Below, piece after piece: positions 21,018-32,634 of a stretch of DNA of 64,000 nucleotides (positions are counted from its first letter, which is position 1; every line of letters begins with the position of its first letter). A program made the position numbers and the translations under genes. The stretch spans positions 63,021,821 to 63,085,820 of the forward strand of contig NC_083346.1 of NCBI RefSeq assembly GCF_019175385.1, given 5' to 3'. The stretch comes from Lycium barbarum (taxonomy: Eukaryota > Streptophyta > Magnoliopsida > Solanales > Solanaceae). Below the pieces are notes generated by a model, which worked only from the letters and a program-made list of their open reading frames with translations, was not told the DNA's origin and searched no databases.

Positions 21018-22988
21018 GTATCGTCGACTTTGATGAATGTAGAGGAGCCAGGAAGAGCTCCGATGTCGCCAGTTTCACCTTTGGCCCCAGCTGGGCAAGA
21101 AATAAGGAGACCCATGCTGAGAGTTGATCCTCAAGCTTCGTACTATGGTAGACCATCGGGGGTGCAGGGCCTTCCGAGCAACCGAGGGGTTTGCAGCCTG
21201 AGAGCCTAACTAATCGAGACATGATGTCATCTATGGAACAAAGTTCGAATGAAGATGGTAGCTAGCGCAGAAGGGTCAGTATAGTTGGTATGTTTGTAAA
21301 GGTTCCAAGTGGCGATAAACATCAAAATGAGGGACAAAAGGAAGAAGAATTTCCCAGCCCATGTTATAACGATTTGTCCCAGATCAAAGCTCTAGAGTAG
21401 GGCCATAGTAAGGTCCTCATCAGTCAGGATTTCCGGACCAGAGCGACTGAGGATTGAAGGTATATTCACAGCTTTGATAAAATGTTAGAATTAAACATGT
21501 GTGATTGTGAAATGTTTTATGTTAATCAACAACGGTAAGTCGTAAAGCCCCGATGGTTACATCTAGAAAAGGGAAAAGAGTAGTGTTAAAAGAAGATCCG
21601 TAAGTTGAATATGTGGTCAGACGGTTGGTTAAGATTGTGAGTATGTCGATTAAATGGTAAAGAAATTTTATGGTAATGAGGTGATGATATGGCTAGATAG
21701 TAGTTATAATTGCTTTAAAAGGAAGATCTGGGAAGGCTATGTATGTGTTTAAGTACGACGCTTAAGTCTTATTATGAGAATGGTTTGTAAACAAGAAGGT
21801 AAAACATACGAGGGAATAAGAAAATAGAATTGATTAAAAAGATTTCAATGTTTAATGTTTATGGTGGTTCGATACGAAATTGCAAGATTCATACTGAGAT
21901 AGTTTTATTGGTTGAACTGAATGGGATCGAAATAGTCAGAAAAGGTAGATGTACGACGGGTAATACTTATTGAGATGTATTTTGATGGGAGTTTTCTTAC
22001 CCATGTTTTGATATTGATAAAGACGTTATGACGCTATGTGAGTATAAGGGTATGTGAATTATGTGCTCTCACATTGGAACATGTAAGGAAGATAGAGTTG
22101 CTTTTTTCTTTGTAAGGAAAAAAAACTATGGGAAAGATAGAAGATATACAACTTGAGTAATTATGCAAATGATTTATGAGCCAATTAAGTAGAGAAAGAG
22201 CATAGATTATATCGTTAAAGACGTTATGCAGGGACATGAGTATAAAAGTATAAGAGTCATGGGTTTTTCGAAAGAATGTATAAGACGAAAGGTAGGACCA
22301 AGGTATAGGGGATTATCCTTCGGGAAGTTTTACGACAATGGGATTATTGAGTTAGTAATGTAAGGCTATATAGCTAATGGGGGGAAACTAAGAAATGTCC
22401 CGCGAAGATTATCCAGAATAAGCGCAAGGGGCGAGGAGCCAAGAAGGTAGAAACAGAATCTAGGAAGGATGGAAAATGAATGAGTTTAAGGTTGCAAATT
22501 GATACAAGCTACATTTTCCTTAGCAATGAATTAGTAACCTAAAGGTGGACTACTAGAAAGTCGAATGCCTATACAATGAAGAGATGTCAACGATCAGGAT
22601 GGACCTATGAGAAGGAATCTTGTGCTAGCTATCATGGCAGTGATTGGAAAAGAGAAAGATAATTACTAGAAAAAGAGTAAGGGAAACCATAAAGACCTCG
22701 TTGATGAGAGGTGGAGCCAGTACGTTAATAAGAGTATGCGGCCCTTATATGTATATGCACCAGAGTAGACAGACTAAACGATCAGCAACCTCTGTCAAGA
22801 TTAATCGCGAAAATGTTGGGAACATGTACTTATAGGAAATGGGAAGATAAATGGGATATTAACCATAAGGCATTTGAAAGATGGGAAGACGAGACGATAA
22901 GTATTAGGTCAGAAGTATGCTAAAAAAGATGGTAATTGGAAGGGATTAGAAACCACTTCAAAGATATCACATAAGTAGAATGATAAGG
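21018..22988 (+). other. Non-coding internal region of element E
   Basis: A-rich on the plus strand, with only short chance frames. About 180 bases directly after the stop still resemble the C frame; the remainder resembles nothing I recognise. It is cut at 22988 by element C; TAAGG (22984-22988) would be C's left duplication. Confidence 0.6.
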
Positions 22989-23368
22989 TGTTACACCCCA
23001 TACTTTTGGAGGAGCACTTATCAAATTTCAATGTAAGTATGTCAGGCTAGGGCTAAGTAAAACAACCTCGGAATATAAGGAGCAAAAGATTACTAAGTAT
23101 ATTTTATGAGTAAGGAATGTACCTAAGGAACTCCGAAAGTTTCTATAAAGAAATGAATTGAAGAAGTTGAGTTAGTATGACTCTGGAGGAAGATGAGTGT
23201 TGCTCTGAACGGCAAAATAAGAGCCAACTTAGGAAAAGAATATCTTTTAGTATATGAGGAGTTTTGATGTAAATAAAAGCCTAAAATAAAGTTCATGAAG
23301 TCTAGTTTCCAAGGCAACAAACCGCGCATCCATCCGACAACAGAATCAAACGTTATGAGCATTTTAAG
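22989..23368 (+). repeat. 5' LTR of element C, first part
   Basis: TGTTACACCCCATACT start; the 3' LTR start at 59277 matches it nearly base for base over 126 bases. Cut at 23368 by the tandem element. Confidence 0.9.
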
Positions 23369-24563
23369 TGTTATATCCCGCATTTTTGTGCGTTCGGGTA
23401 ATTCTAGATAATCGTGGGAAGGTAACAAGTAAGGCCATATTTTATTTTGTTTGGCATATGAGTTGCTTATGAAGAATTTAGAAGCGGAAATATTAAGAAA
23501 GGCTAGGGGCAAAAAGGTAAATTTGCAATATGACTCATAGAAACATAGAGGAATGCTAGGGGTAAATTTGGAATTTGGAGAATAATGTTTCATGAATTGT
23601 AAAGCACAAAAAAAAGAAGTGGGCTTGGGTGTTGGGCCATGTTTGGCCGTCCACATGGTGGTGGGCTTAAGCCCACATGTGAGTTTAATGAACTAAATAA
23701 AAAGATGACAAAGTCATCTTATTCACATATGTCTCTAGAAATTTCAAGAAATTAAAGAACAAGAAAAGAAGGAGAAAATCACAAGGGCCATTCGGCCACC
23801 CCTAAACCCACAAGAACTTTGAACAATTCTTCACCAAAAATCATTCTCTTCTAGCCAAACAATCCATTGAAGGGCCCTTAGCAAGGTGGAGTATTCATTG
23901 GAGGAAGAAAAACATATATTCATATAGTTGCAAATTCTAGCCAAGTGAAGAATCAAAGAATAAGGTAAGAATTCATTCCCTTTTTATGTTATGGATGTTT
24001 GTGCATGTTGTAGTGTATGAAAATGAGTGGAATTCATGAAGAACATGAATATAGGGGTGGTGGCCGTGAGAGTAGGGTGTGTAGGGATCATGTTTTAATT
24101 ATTTCATATAGTGTTTGGTTGTTGTTGTTAATAATGGAAGTTGGATGATTTTAGTGAGGTTGTAGCCATGTGTGCATGATGTTGGCCGTGTGATGTATAA
24201 CATGTATATAGCCGTGTATATTTGTTGTATTGTGAAGGGTTGGTGAGCAAATTTTATTGGTAATTTGGTTGTTAGTGTGTGGATTTTATATTGCTAATAA
24301 AGGCTTGATGAGCTTAGTGGAGTTGTAGTAGTAGGAGACTTGTTTTAGAAGTTTATGTAAATTGAATATGATGTTCTTGCATGTATGGAATATAATGTTT
24401 TTAGTACGATGTTGTTAGTGCGTAAATTATTAGGTTGTTAATGTTCTTATTGGAGTTGGAAGGTCTTGAAGGAAGTAGTATATTGATTGAGTTGTTAGAA
24501 TGTATCTTGGGTTGATTATTGAAATTGTTAGTATGATTGTTGGCATTGTTATTGATAGTTTGG

Positions 24564-24659
24564 CCGGGTTGAATTCCCGGATTGTTGTTGATTAAAAATT
24601 GGCCAAGTTAGATTTTTGGGAATGGTGTATTTACAGGGGAAGTGCTGCCGAAATTTCGG
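24564..24659 (+). promoter_or_regulatory. Hairpin pair and CCGAAATTTCGG palindrome, LTR1
   Basis: CCGGG-ttgaatt-CCCGG at 24564-24580, a weaker CCAAG/TTTGG stem, then the 12-base palindrome CCGAAATTTCGG at 24648-24659 after GGGGAAGTGCTG. Equivalent palindromes are at 30368-30379 (LTR2), 36072-36083 (LTR3), 44381-44392 and 52626-52637 (D). Confidence 0.55.
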
Positions 24660-25702
24660 TAGATAAGTGTCACTTTAAGATTCCACTTCTACGTGGTCTA
24701 ATTAATGTTTGGTAAATGTGACCAATTGTAGATTTTGGAAGAATTTGGAACTTGAATTTGGAGTAGCGTAAGAAGCGGAAAGGTTATGTAAGGCTTTACC
24801 TTTCCTTCTTTTGGCATGTCTTAGGCGTAATAGGTTTGGATACGAGCCTTGGAGACGATTCTATTCCCAGAAATCCAAGATTGAATTTGACCCTTGTTCA
24901 TTCAATAGAATTGAACTAAGTTTTTCATGCCTTGTTGAAAAATTGCTTTAACATCCATAACTTGCCCGAACGGAACCGAATGTCACCAAGACTTTCGTAA
25001 GTGACTTCATAAAGCCTAATGTACGTAATTTGTGTACGCCACCTCTGTTGACCCGAGGTGGGCCCACTATTCCGGAATCCTCCCCTATTATTCTATTTGA
25101 CTTATTTCCGCACGGTAATTGAAGGAAACTTTTGGTTATTGTTTCGACGTTAGGATTTCCCATTTGTTTTCATATCTCCTTGATCTCGAAAGTTAGATGT
25201 CATGACCCCCGAAGCTACGATTTCATAATCGCTCCTGTATTTTACTTATTTTTGAAAGATAGATGTTTATGATTCTATAGCATGATTCTCTTAATAGTAA
25301 CTCGTAAATGTTTCCCCAAGTGTCTATGCCTTCCCGAATAAAGGTTTATGATTTTGTAAGCTTTATGACTACAACGACTGATTCATATTTACAATGATAA
25401 TGATGATGTCAAAGAAAAGAATATGTCTAGGATGGTTATGACAAGAATGGTTTTATGTCTAAAAGTGTAAGTTAAGGAGTCAAAATGAACATAAGAAGGA
25501 GGAGTTAGTTGTTGACCTTTAACTTATATCCTAGAATACGACTCTATTTTCTAAAGATTCTAAAGGGTATGAATAAATGTTTTATAAGGCTTATGGTCTT
25601 ATTCCACGCTTTCTCTTAATGCCATTCTTCTTTGATAGTCTCGCCTTATAATACTAGTTCTTTCAAGGTGAGTCAGGGCGATCCTGATTGTTCCATAATG
25701 TA

Positions 25703-25734
25703 ATCGGAGGTTACCGACCTTACGTCACTCCGAT
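25703..25734 (+). promoter_or_regulatory. TGACG-motif stem, LTR1
   Basis: ATCGGAG (25703-25709) and CTCCGAT (25728-25734) enclose TTACGTCA (25720-25727). The same stem lies in LTR2 (core 31440-31447) and LTR3 (core 37144-37151). Confidence 0.55.
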
Positions 25735-26235
25735 AGAGTTGTAGCTTTCACTTGGGCTCTCATGCATGCTTTATACCTATGTATGATTTGTTTTATGACA
25801 CCACGCCGTCCAACGGGCGGCCGGGCAGACACAACACTACAGTGGGCAGATTATGATTACCCCGGACGCGGGAGGCCTGGACGCGGGCTTAGTACACCGT
25901 ACGTACATGGTCGGGCAGTTTACTTACAGATATTTACATGTTTTTTTTAGAAAGCTAGCATGCATGGCATCCGCCCTAAGGGGCACTCAGAAGTACAGAT
26001 TACTCTTTTACCCCATGATATGCTCAGGTAGCGTTACACCGTACCTATATGGTCGGGCAGCATTACACCGTACCTACATGGTCGGGCAGTTTACTCGAGA
26101 TATCTATATGTTATTTTTAGAGGTAAAGTTAGCTTGCATGATATCTGCCTTAAGAGGCAAATAGAGGTACAGGTTATATTCCTTCTCTATGTTGTGTTTT
26201 ATGTCCTTTATTATGATCTTATGTTACTATTCATG

Positions 26236-26306
26236 CCTTACATACTCGGTACATTATTCGTACTGACGTCCCATCTTGCGGACGCTGCGTTTCATGCCAC
26301 GTAGGT
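26236..26306 (+). promoter_or_regulatory. Triple stem-loop module, LTR1
   Basis: First stem CGGTAC/GTACTG; second CGTCC/GGACG; third CTGCG with CGTAG, where LTR2 and LTR3 have CGCAG. Confidence 0.5.
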
Positions 26307-26706
26307 AAGCAGGTTGACGGAGTTGATTCCTAGGAGCTCCACCAGCGGTATATTGAGAGTGCTCCAGTTCTTCCGGGGCTCCAGCTTATTGGTACTATTT
26401 TGTGTACATATTCGGGCACGGCAGAACCCGACCCATCTTGTATATTTATGTATCCTACTTAGAGGCTCGTAGACAGATATGTACAATTAGATGATTTGCA
26501 CAATTGTTTGTCCTTGAGGATGTATAATATGTTAGTATAGTTTATTAACACATGTTTACAATTATGTTATTAATGATGGTATTAAGTAAAGAAACGACGG
26601 CATTATCATACGGCCCACTTAGTAGTAAGAGTAAGGTACGAGATAAGAGGTGCTCGGTATAAGTATCGGGTACCCGTCACGGCCCCTAGTCGGGTCGTGA
26701 CAGAAG

Positions 26707-26718
26707 TGGTATCAGAGC
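26707..26718 (+). other. Primer binding site, tandem element body 1
   Basis: TGGTATCAGAGC four bases after LTR1; initiator-Met tRNA type. Confidence 0.92.
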
Positions 26719-26761
26719 AGTTCGTCCTAGGGGTTTGTCTACGAGCCGTGTCCAGTAGAGT

Positions 26762-26801
26762 CCTGTTTATTGGTGTGTAGCGCGCCACGCTTATAAACAG
26801 G
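26762..26801 (+). other. Leader stem-loop with GCGCGC palindrome, body 1
   Basis: Stem CCTGTTTAT (26762-26770) with ATAAACAGG (26793-26801); inner GTG/CAC; GCGCGC at 26780-26785 in the loop. It starts 43 bases after the primer site. Confidence 0.6.
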
Positions 26802-26843
26802 AGGCTGCAGGGCATTTAGGAAGTCTGACCTTCTTTGTATTCT

Positions 26844-26845
26844 AG
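26844..26845 (+). other. Putative splice acceptor before gag, body 1
   Basis: CCTTCTTTGTATTCT tract, then AG, then ATCGTGCGATAGAGC; about 70 bases before the gag ATG. The copy in body 2 is at 32565-32566. Confidence 0.5.
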
Positions 26846-26913
26846 ATCGTGCGATAGAGCTATGTTACCAGGCTTCCGTATTCTTTTCCTAATCCTGTGT
26901 TATGGTTTCAGCA

Positions 26914-28337
26914 ATGCCGATGAAGAGGAAAGCTACGGCGGCCCAGAAGGGCAAGATGGTGGCTGGAAGCAGAGTCGAACGGGAGCTACCAGCGGTAGTA
27001 GAAGGAGACGAGTCCCATAATGAAGCTCCCTCTCAGACTTCTCCTGCTTCCCCTGTATCAGCAGAGTAGGAGAGAGCTCCAGCTCCAGCCCCAGCACCTC
27101 CAGTTCCACCGCCAACAGCTTCGGGCCAGCAGATGGCAGAAGCTATTCAGTTGTTGACCCAGTTAGTTGCCGCACAGGCTCAACGACAAGATGCAGACCT
27201 GGAAGACAGGGCGGTGAGTGCAAGGGCCCGTGACTTTATTACCCTAAAACCTCCGGAGTTTTATGGATCGAAACCAGAGGAAGACCCGCAGAGTTTCATA
27301 GATGAAATGTTAAGGACACTGAGGATAATACATGCTTCGGACACAGAGTCAGTGGAATTGGCTTCATACAGGTTGCGGGATGTAGCAGTTCTGTGGTATA
27401 ATAGTTGGATATCTTCGAGGGGAGCAAATGCCCCTCCCCCGGTTTGGCAGGAGTTCACTGAGGCATTTTTGCGACATTTCTTACCGCCGGAGGTTCGACG
27501 AACCCGAGCTGATATGTTTTTGAATCTTAAACAGGGAAATATGAATGTCCGAGAATACAGCCTTCGCTTTAACTCTCTAGCCAGGTATGCTCCAGCCATG
27601 GTGGCTGATATGGGAGATCATGTACACCGATTCGTGAGTGGGTTAGGGCCACATTTAATTAAGGAATACTTGACGGCTTCACTCCAGGATGAGATGACTA
27701 TTGCTCGTATTCAGGCTCACGCCCAAAACCTGGAGGAATGACATCAGTTACAGAGAAGTGAGTGTTATTCGGATAGGAGCTCCAGAAAAAGGGCCAGATC
27801 TTTCGGAGCTAGAAGTGAGTATAGAGGGCGACAGGCACAGGAGCAGTCCAGGATTTTGAGAGCCCCCAGTACAGCAGTGGATCTGGTCAGACAAGGCCGC
27901 CCCCACCACAGTGTAATCAGTGTGGTAGGATGCATTCGGGACAGTGCCGTCTGGGTTCGAATGCTTGTTATGCTTGCGGACAGATGGGGCATATGATGCG
28001 TGATTGCCCCTCGATGCGAGGTAGAGGTGCGGGTCAGCCCATGGGATCGGTAGCCGGTTCATCATCGTCCGTGCGCCCTCCTGGACAATCTTCCCAGGCT
28101 CCAACAAGCCGGGGCCGATGCAGAGGAGGAGCACCCCGTTCAGCCGGTCCTCCGCACCGTATATATGCATTGACAGGACGGCAGGATCCTGAACCTTCCC
28201 CAAACGCAGCTACAGGTACACTATTGACATTTTCCTATTATATGTATGTGTTAATTGATCTAGATTCTACCTTATCATGTACCGCCCCGTATATTACTGA
28301 ACGTATTGGGAAATTAGGAATTCAGAATGAAAGGTAG
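26914..28337 (+). pseudogene. gag and truncated protease, tandem element body 1
   Basis: From ATG 26914 (MPMKRKATAA) the gag frame meets TAG at 27067 and TGA at 27739, both shared with body 2, so the parent was already damaged. The gag core is clear from PPEFYGSKPEEDP to SLARYAP. A private 2-base insertion near 27860 shifts the frame; the zinc knuckles (CX2CX3HX3C, then [14 protein letters not shown]) are read from 27918 to 28010. The first part of protease follows (LIDLDST in place of DSG or DPG), then the sequence departs from pol after TERIG and stops at 28335-28337. The DSG/DPG change and the truncation rule out protease activity. Particles would have to come from another element. Confidence 0.88.
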
Positions 28338-29031
28338 CCGTACACATAGGTAAAAGGTGAATAGTAGTGATTGTGGAGGCTAAAATAGTGATTAAAAGAG
28401 AAAGATGCGTTATGAGAGCGTTTCGGAAATTGTCAAGACCTCAACTCGCCCCAGATTACGTGATAAAGGTAGTCTGGGAAAGTGGAGGTAAAAATACTAG
28501 CGTTAACACACTAAAATGCATTAAAGTTTCGAGGTTAAGCGTGCTAGGGTGAGAACAATTTCAGGATGGGTGACCCCCTGGGAAATATGCTGAAAATTCC
28601 ATAAATGTAAGAATAAGAGACGAATGTAAAATTAGGCTAACCTAAGAGAAATTAGAGTAAGTGGGGCAGTTAGAAGCCCTATAGAGGCCGCGTAGGCTGA
28701 GACGGATTAGACTAGCGGGAAGGGAGAAAGCACGATCCGGCTTTAGGATTAACAAAAGTTCGAATATCGTTTGGAAATGTTTGTAAGTAAAATAGTAGTA
28801 ATATATATATATGTTCGTAACATATCATTTATGACTGTAGAATTCCAGAAATAGTGTTACAATATATAGAAGATCGCAAAAGCGATGGTTATTTAAAGAG
28901 CATAGGCGTACATAGACCCTCTTAATAAAGAGGGGGGGAAAACATGCTAGACTTAAAATGAACTGGGATCATTCGAGCTCCGAAAAAGGTAGACCTCCCT
29001 GAAGTATCATAATGTACCATAAGGCCAGTTC
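28338..29031 (+). other. Non-coding 3' part of body 1
   Basis: It replaces all of pol. The only recognised item is the 5S-like segment. Short frames here (for example 28367-28552, which overlies that segment) are fortuitous. Confidence 0.7.
28505..28590 (+). other. 5S rRNA-derived segment, body 1
   Basis: The part matching box A and the intermediate element of the plant 5S gene reads GGTTAAGCGTGCTAGGGTGA (from 28533). The box C part reads AGGATGGGTGACCCCCTGGG (28563-28582) and continues AA. The nine bases between the GAG of the first and box C equal the plant 5S spacing exactly. An upstream CACTAA..TGCA also matches the 5S 5' half, which is partly deleted. The 5' and 3' ends of a full 5S gene are absent. 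It is a pseudogene-like or promoter-like fragment, not a functional rRNA gene. Identification rests on remembered consensus, with the match too long for chance. Confidence 0.82.
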
Positions 29032-29074
29032 AACATTCAAGGATGAATGTTCTAAGGGGGGGGGGGGGGGAGGA
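29032..29074 (+). other. Pre-PPT hairpin and polypurine tract, body 1
   Basis: AACATTCA-agga-TGAATGTT (29032-29051): both closing bases differ from the usual CG forms, so pairing is kept. A long G run ending AGGA precedes LTR2. Confidence 0.85.
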
Positions 29075-32000
29075 TGTTATATCCCGCATTTTTGTGCGTT
29101 CGGGTAATTCTAGATAATCGCGGGAAGGTAACAAGTAAGGCCATGTTTTATTTTGTTTGGCATATGAGTTGCTTATGAAGAATTTAGAAGCGGAAATATT
29201 AAGAAAGGCTAGGGGCAAAAAGGTAAATTTGCAATATGACTCATAGAAACATAGAGGAATGCTAGGGGTAAATTTGGAATTTGGAGAATAATTTTTCATG
29301 AATTGTAAAGCACAAAAAAACGAAGTGGGCTTGGGTGTTGGGCCATGTTTGGCCGTCCACATGGTTGTGGGCTTAAGCCCACATGTGAGTTTAATGAACT
29401 AAATAAAAAGATGACAAAGTCATCTTATTCACTTAAGTCTCTAGAAATTTCAAGAAATTAAAGAACAAGAAAAGAAGGAGAAAATCACAAGGGCCATTCG
29501 GCCACCCCTAAACCCACAAGAACCTTGAACAATTCTTCACCAAAAATCATTCTCTTCTAGCCAAACAATCCATTGAAGGGCCTTTAGCAAGGTGGAGTAT
29601 TCATTGGGGGAAGAAAAACATATATTCATATAGTTGCAAATTCTAGCCAAGTGAAGAATCAAAGAATAAGGTAAGAATTCATTCCCTTTTTATGTTATGG
29701 ATGTTTGTGCATGTTGTAGTGTATGAAAATGAGTGGAATTCATGAAGAACATGAATATAGGGGTGGTGGCCGTGAGTGTAGGGTGTGTAGGGATCATGTT
29801 TTCATTATTTCATATAGTGTTTGGTTGTTGTTGTAGTGAATGCTATGTTAATAATGGAAGTTGGATGATTTTAATGAGGTTGTAGCCATGTGTGCATGAT
29901 GTTGGCCGTGTGATGTATAGCATGTATATAGCCGTGTATATTTGTTGTATTGTGAAGGGTTGGTGAGCAAATTTTATTGGTAATTTGGTTGGTAGTGTGT
30001 GGATTTTATATTGCTAATAAAGGCTTGATGAGCTTAGTGGAGTTGTAGTAGTTGGAGACTTGTTTTAGAAGTTTATGTAAATTGAATATGATGTTCTTGC
30101 ATGTATGGAATATAATGTTTTTAGTATGATGTTGTTAGTGCGTAAATTATTAGGTTGTTAATGTTGTTATTGGAGTTGGAAGGTCTTGAAGGAAGTAGTA
30201 TATTGATTGAGTTGTTAGAATGTATCTTGGGTTGATTATTGAAATTGTTAGTATGATTGTTGGCATTGTTATTGATAGTTTGGCCGGGTTGAATTCCCGG
30301 ATTGTTGTTGATTAAAAATTGGCCAAGTTAGATTTTTGGGAATGGTGTATTTACAGGGGAAGTGCTGCCGAAATTTCGGTAGATAAGTGTCACTTTAAGA
30401 TTCCACTTCTAGGTGGTCTAATTAATGTTTGGTAAATGTGACCAATTGTAGATTTTGGAAGAATTTGGAACTTGAATTTGGAGTAGCGTAAGAAGCGGAA
30501 AAGTTATGTAAGGCTTTACCTTTCCTTCTTTTGGCATGTCTTAGGCGTAATAGGTTTGGATACGAGCCTTGGAGACGATTCTATTCCCAGAAATCCAAGA
30601 TTGAATTTGACCCTTTTTCATTCAATAGAATTGAACTAAGTTTTTCATGCCTTGTTGAAAAATTGCTTTAACATCCATAACTTGCCCGAACGGAACCGAA
30701 TGTCACCAAGACTTTCGTAAGTGACTTCATAAATCCTAATGTACGTAATTTGTGTACGCCACCTCTGTTGACCCGAGGTGGGCCCACTATTCCGGAATCC
30801 TCCCCTATTATTCTATTTGACTTATTTCCGCACGGTAATTGAAGGAAACTTTTGGTTATTGTTTCGACGTTAGGATTTCACATTTGTTTTCATGTCTCCT
30901 TGATCTCGAAAGTTAGATGTCATGACCCCCGAAGCTACGATTTCATAATCGCTCCCGTATTTTACTTATTTTTGAAAGATAGATGTTTATGATTCTATAG
31001 CATGATTCTCTTAATAGTAACTCGTAAATGTTTCCCCAAGTGTCTATACCTTCCCGAATAAAGGTTTATGATTTTGTAAGCTTTATGACTACAACGACGG
31101 ATACGTATTTACAATGATAATGATGAAGTCAAAGAAAAGAATATGTCTAGGATGGTTATGACAAGAATGGTTTTATGTCTAAAAGTGTAAGTTAAGGAGT
31201 CAAAATGAACATAAGAAGGAGGAGTTAGTTGTTGACCTTTAACTTAAATCCTAGAATACGACTCTATTTTCTAAAGATTCTAAAGGGTATGAATAAATGT
31301 TTTATAAGGCTTATGGTCTTATTCCACGCTTTCTCTTAATGCCATTCTTCTTTGATAGTCTCGCCTTATAATACTAGTTCTTTCAAGGTGAGTCAGGGCG
31401 ATCCTGATTGTTCCATAATGTAATCGGAGGTTACCGACCTTACGTCACTCCGATAGAGTTGTAGCTTTCACTTGGGCTCTCATGCATGATTTATACCTAT
31501 GTATGATTTGTTTTATGACACCACGCCGTCCAACGGGCGGCCGGGCAGACACAACACTACAGTGGGCAGATTATGATTACCCCGGACGCGGGAGGCCTGG
31601 ACGCGGGCTTAGTACACCGTACGTACATGGTCGGGCAGTTTACTTACAGATATTTACATGTTTTTTTTTAGAAAGCTAGCATGCATGGCATCCGCCCTAA
31701 GGGGCACTCAGAAGTACAGATTACTCTTTTACCCCATGATATGCTCAGGTAGCGTTACACCGTACCTATATGGTCGGGCAGCGTTACACCGTACCTACAT
31801 GGTCGGACAGTTTACTCGAGATATCTATATGTTATTTTTAGAGGTAAAGTTAGCTTGCATGATATCTGCCTTAAGAGGCAAATAGAGGTACAGGTTATAT
31901 TCCTTCTCTATGTTGTGTTTTATGTCCTTTATTATGATCTTATGTTACTATTCATGCCTTACATACTCGGTACATTATTCGTACTGACGTCCCTTCTTGC

Positions 32001-32423
32001 GGACGCTGCGTTTCATGCCACGCAGGTAAGCAGGTTGACGGAGTTGATTCCTAGGAGCTCCACCAGCGGTATATTGAGAGTGCTCCAGTTCTTCCGGGGC
32101 TCCAGCTTATTGGTACTATTTTGTGTACATATTCGGGCACGGCAGAACCCGGCCCATCTTGTATATTTATGTATCCTACTTAGAGGCTCGTAGACAGAAA
32201 TGTACAATTAGATGATTTGCACCATTGTTTGTCCTTGAGGATGTATAATATGTTAGTATAGTTTATTAACACATGTTTACAATTATGTTATTAATGATGG
32301 TATTAAGTAAAGAAACGACGGCATTATCATACGGCCCACTTAGTAGTAAGAGTAAGGTACGAGATAAGAGGTGCTCGGTATAAGTATCGGGTACCCGTCA
32401 CGACCCCTAGTAGGGTCGTGACA
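29075..32423 (+). repeat. LTR2 (middle LTR) of the tandem element
   Basis: 3349 bases; the longest of the three because of 14 bases at 29835-29848 (AGTGAATGCTATGT) missing from both outer LTRs. The related solo LTR at 55298 keeps a similar stretch, so the outer LTRs are the derived ones. Not flanked by a duplication: the left neighbour is a polypurine tract, the right one a primer site. Confidence 0.93.
31958..32027 (+). promoter_or_regulatory. Triple stem-loop module, LTR2
   Basis: All three stems intact: CGGTAC/GTACTG, CGTCC/GGACG, CTGCG/CGCAG. The LTR3 copy is at 37661-37730. Confidence 0.5.
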
Positions 32424-32427
32424 GAAG

Positions 32428-32439
32428 TGGTATCAGAGC
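32428..32439 (+). other. Primer binding site, tandem element body 2
   Basis: TGGTATCAGAGC after LTR2. Confidence 0.92.
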
Positions 32440-32482
32440 AGTTCGTCCTAGGGGTTTGTCTACGAGCCGTGTCCAGTAGAGT

Positions 32483-32522
32483 CCTGTTTATGGGTGTGTA
32501 GCGCGCCACGCTTATAAACAGG
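32483..32522 (+). other. Leader stem-loop with GCGCGC palindrome, body 2
   Basis: CCTGTTTAT (32483-32491) with ATAAACAGG (32514-32522); GCGCGC at 32501-32506. It differs from body 1 by one base in the inner part. Confidence 0.6.
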
Positions 32523-32634
32523 AGGCTGCAGGGCATTTAGGAAGTCTGACCTTCTTTGTATTCTAGATCGTGCGATAGAGCTATGTTACCAGGCTTCCGT
32601 ATTCTTTTCCTAATCCTGTGTTATGGTTTCAGCA

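Larger units (their letters stand above)
18026..22988 (+). mobile_element. Element E: non-autonomous LTR element, left part
   Basis: 5' LTR 18026-20619, primer site 20624-20635, leader stem 20678-20717, and an internal region with one small broken acidic open frame. There is no gag or pol in the 2.37 kb of internal sequence present. Element C inserted at 22989, so the rest of E, including its 3' LTR, lies beyond the window. It shares the leader layout and the acidic frame with C although their LTRs differ, so both look like passengers served by the same machinery. Confidence 0.75.
23369..26702 (+). repeat. LTR1 of the tandem element
   Basis: 3334 bases, TGTTATATCCCGC to GTCGTGACA. Donor-like AAGGTAAG with GT at 23965. 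Lacks the 14 bases present in LTR2 at 29835-29848. Confidence 0.93.

Noticed and set aside
22590..22620. Possible second 5S-like trace in element E (CAGGATGGACCTATG)
   Set aside because: Only about ten bases agree with box C and there is no box A at the right distance.
28367..28552. 61-codon frame repeated in both tandem bodies
   Set aside because: It overlies the 5S-derived segment; the nucleotide match to 5S explains its conservation better than a protein.
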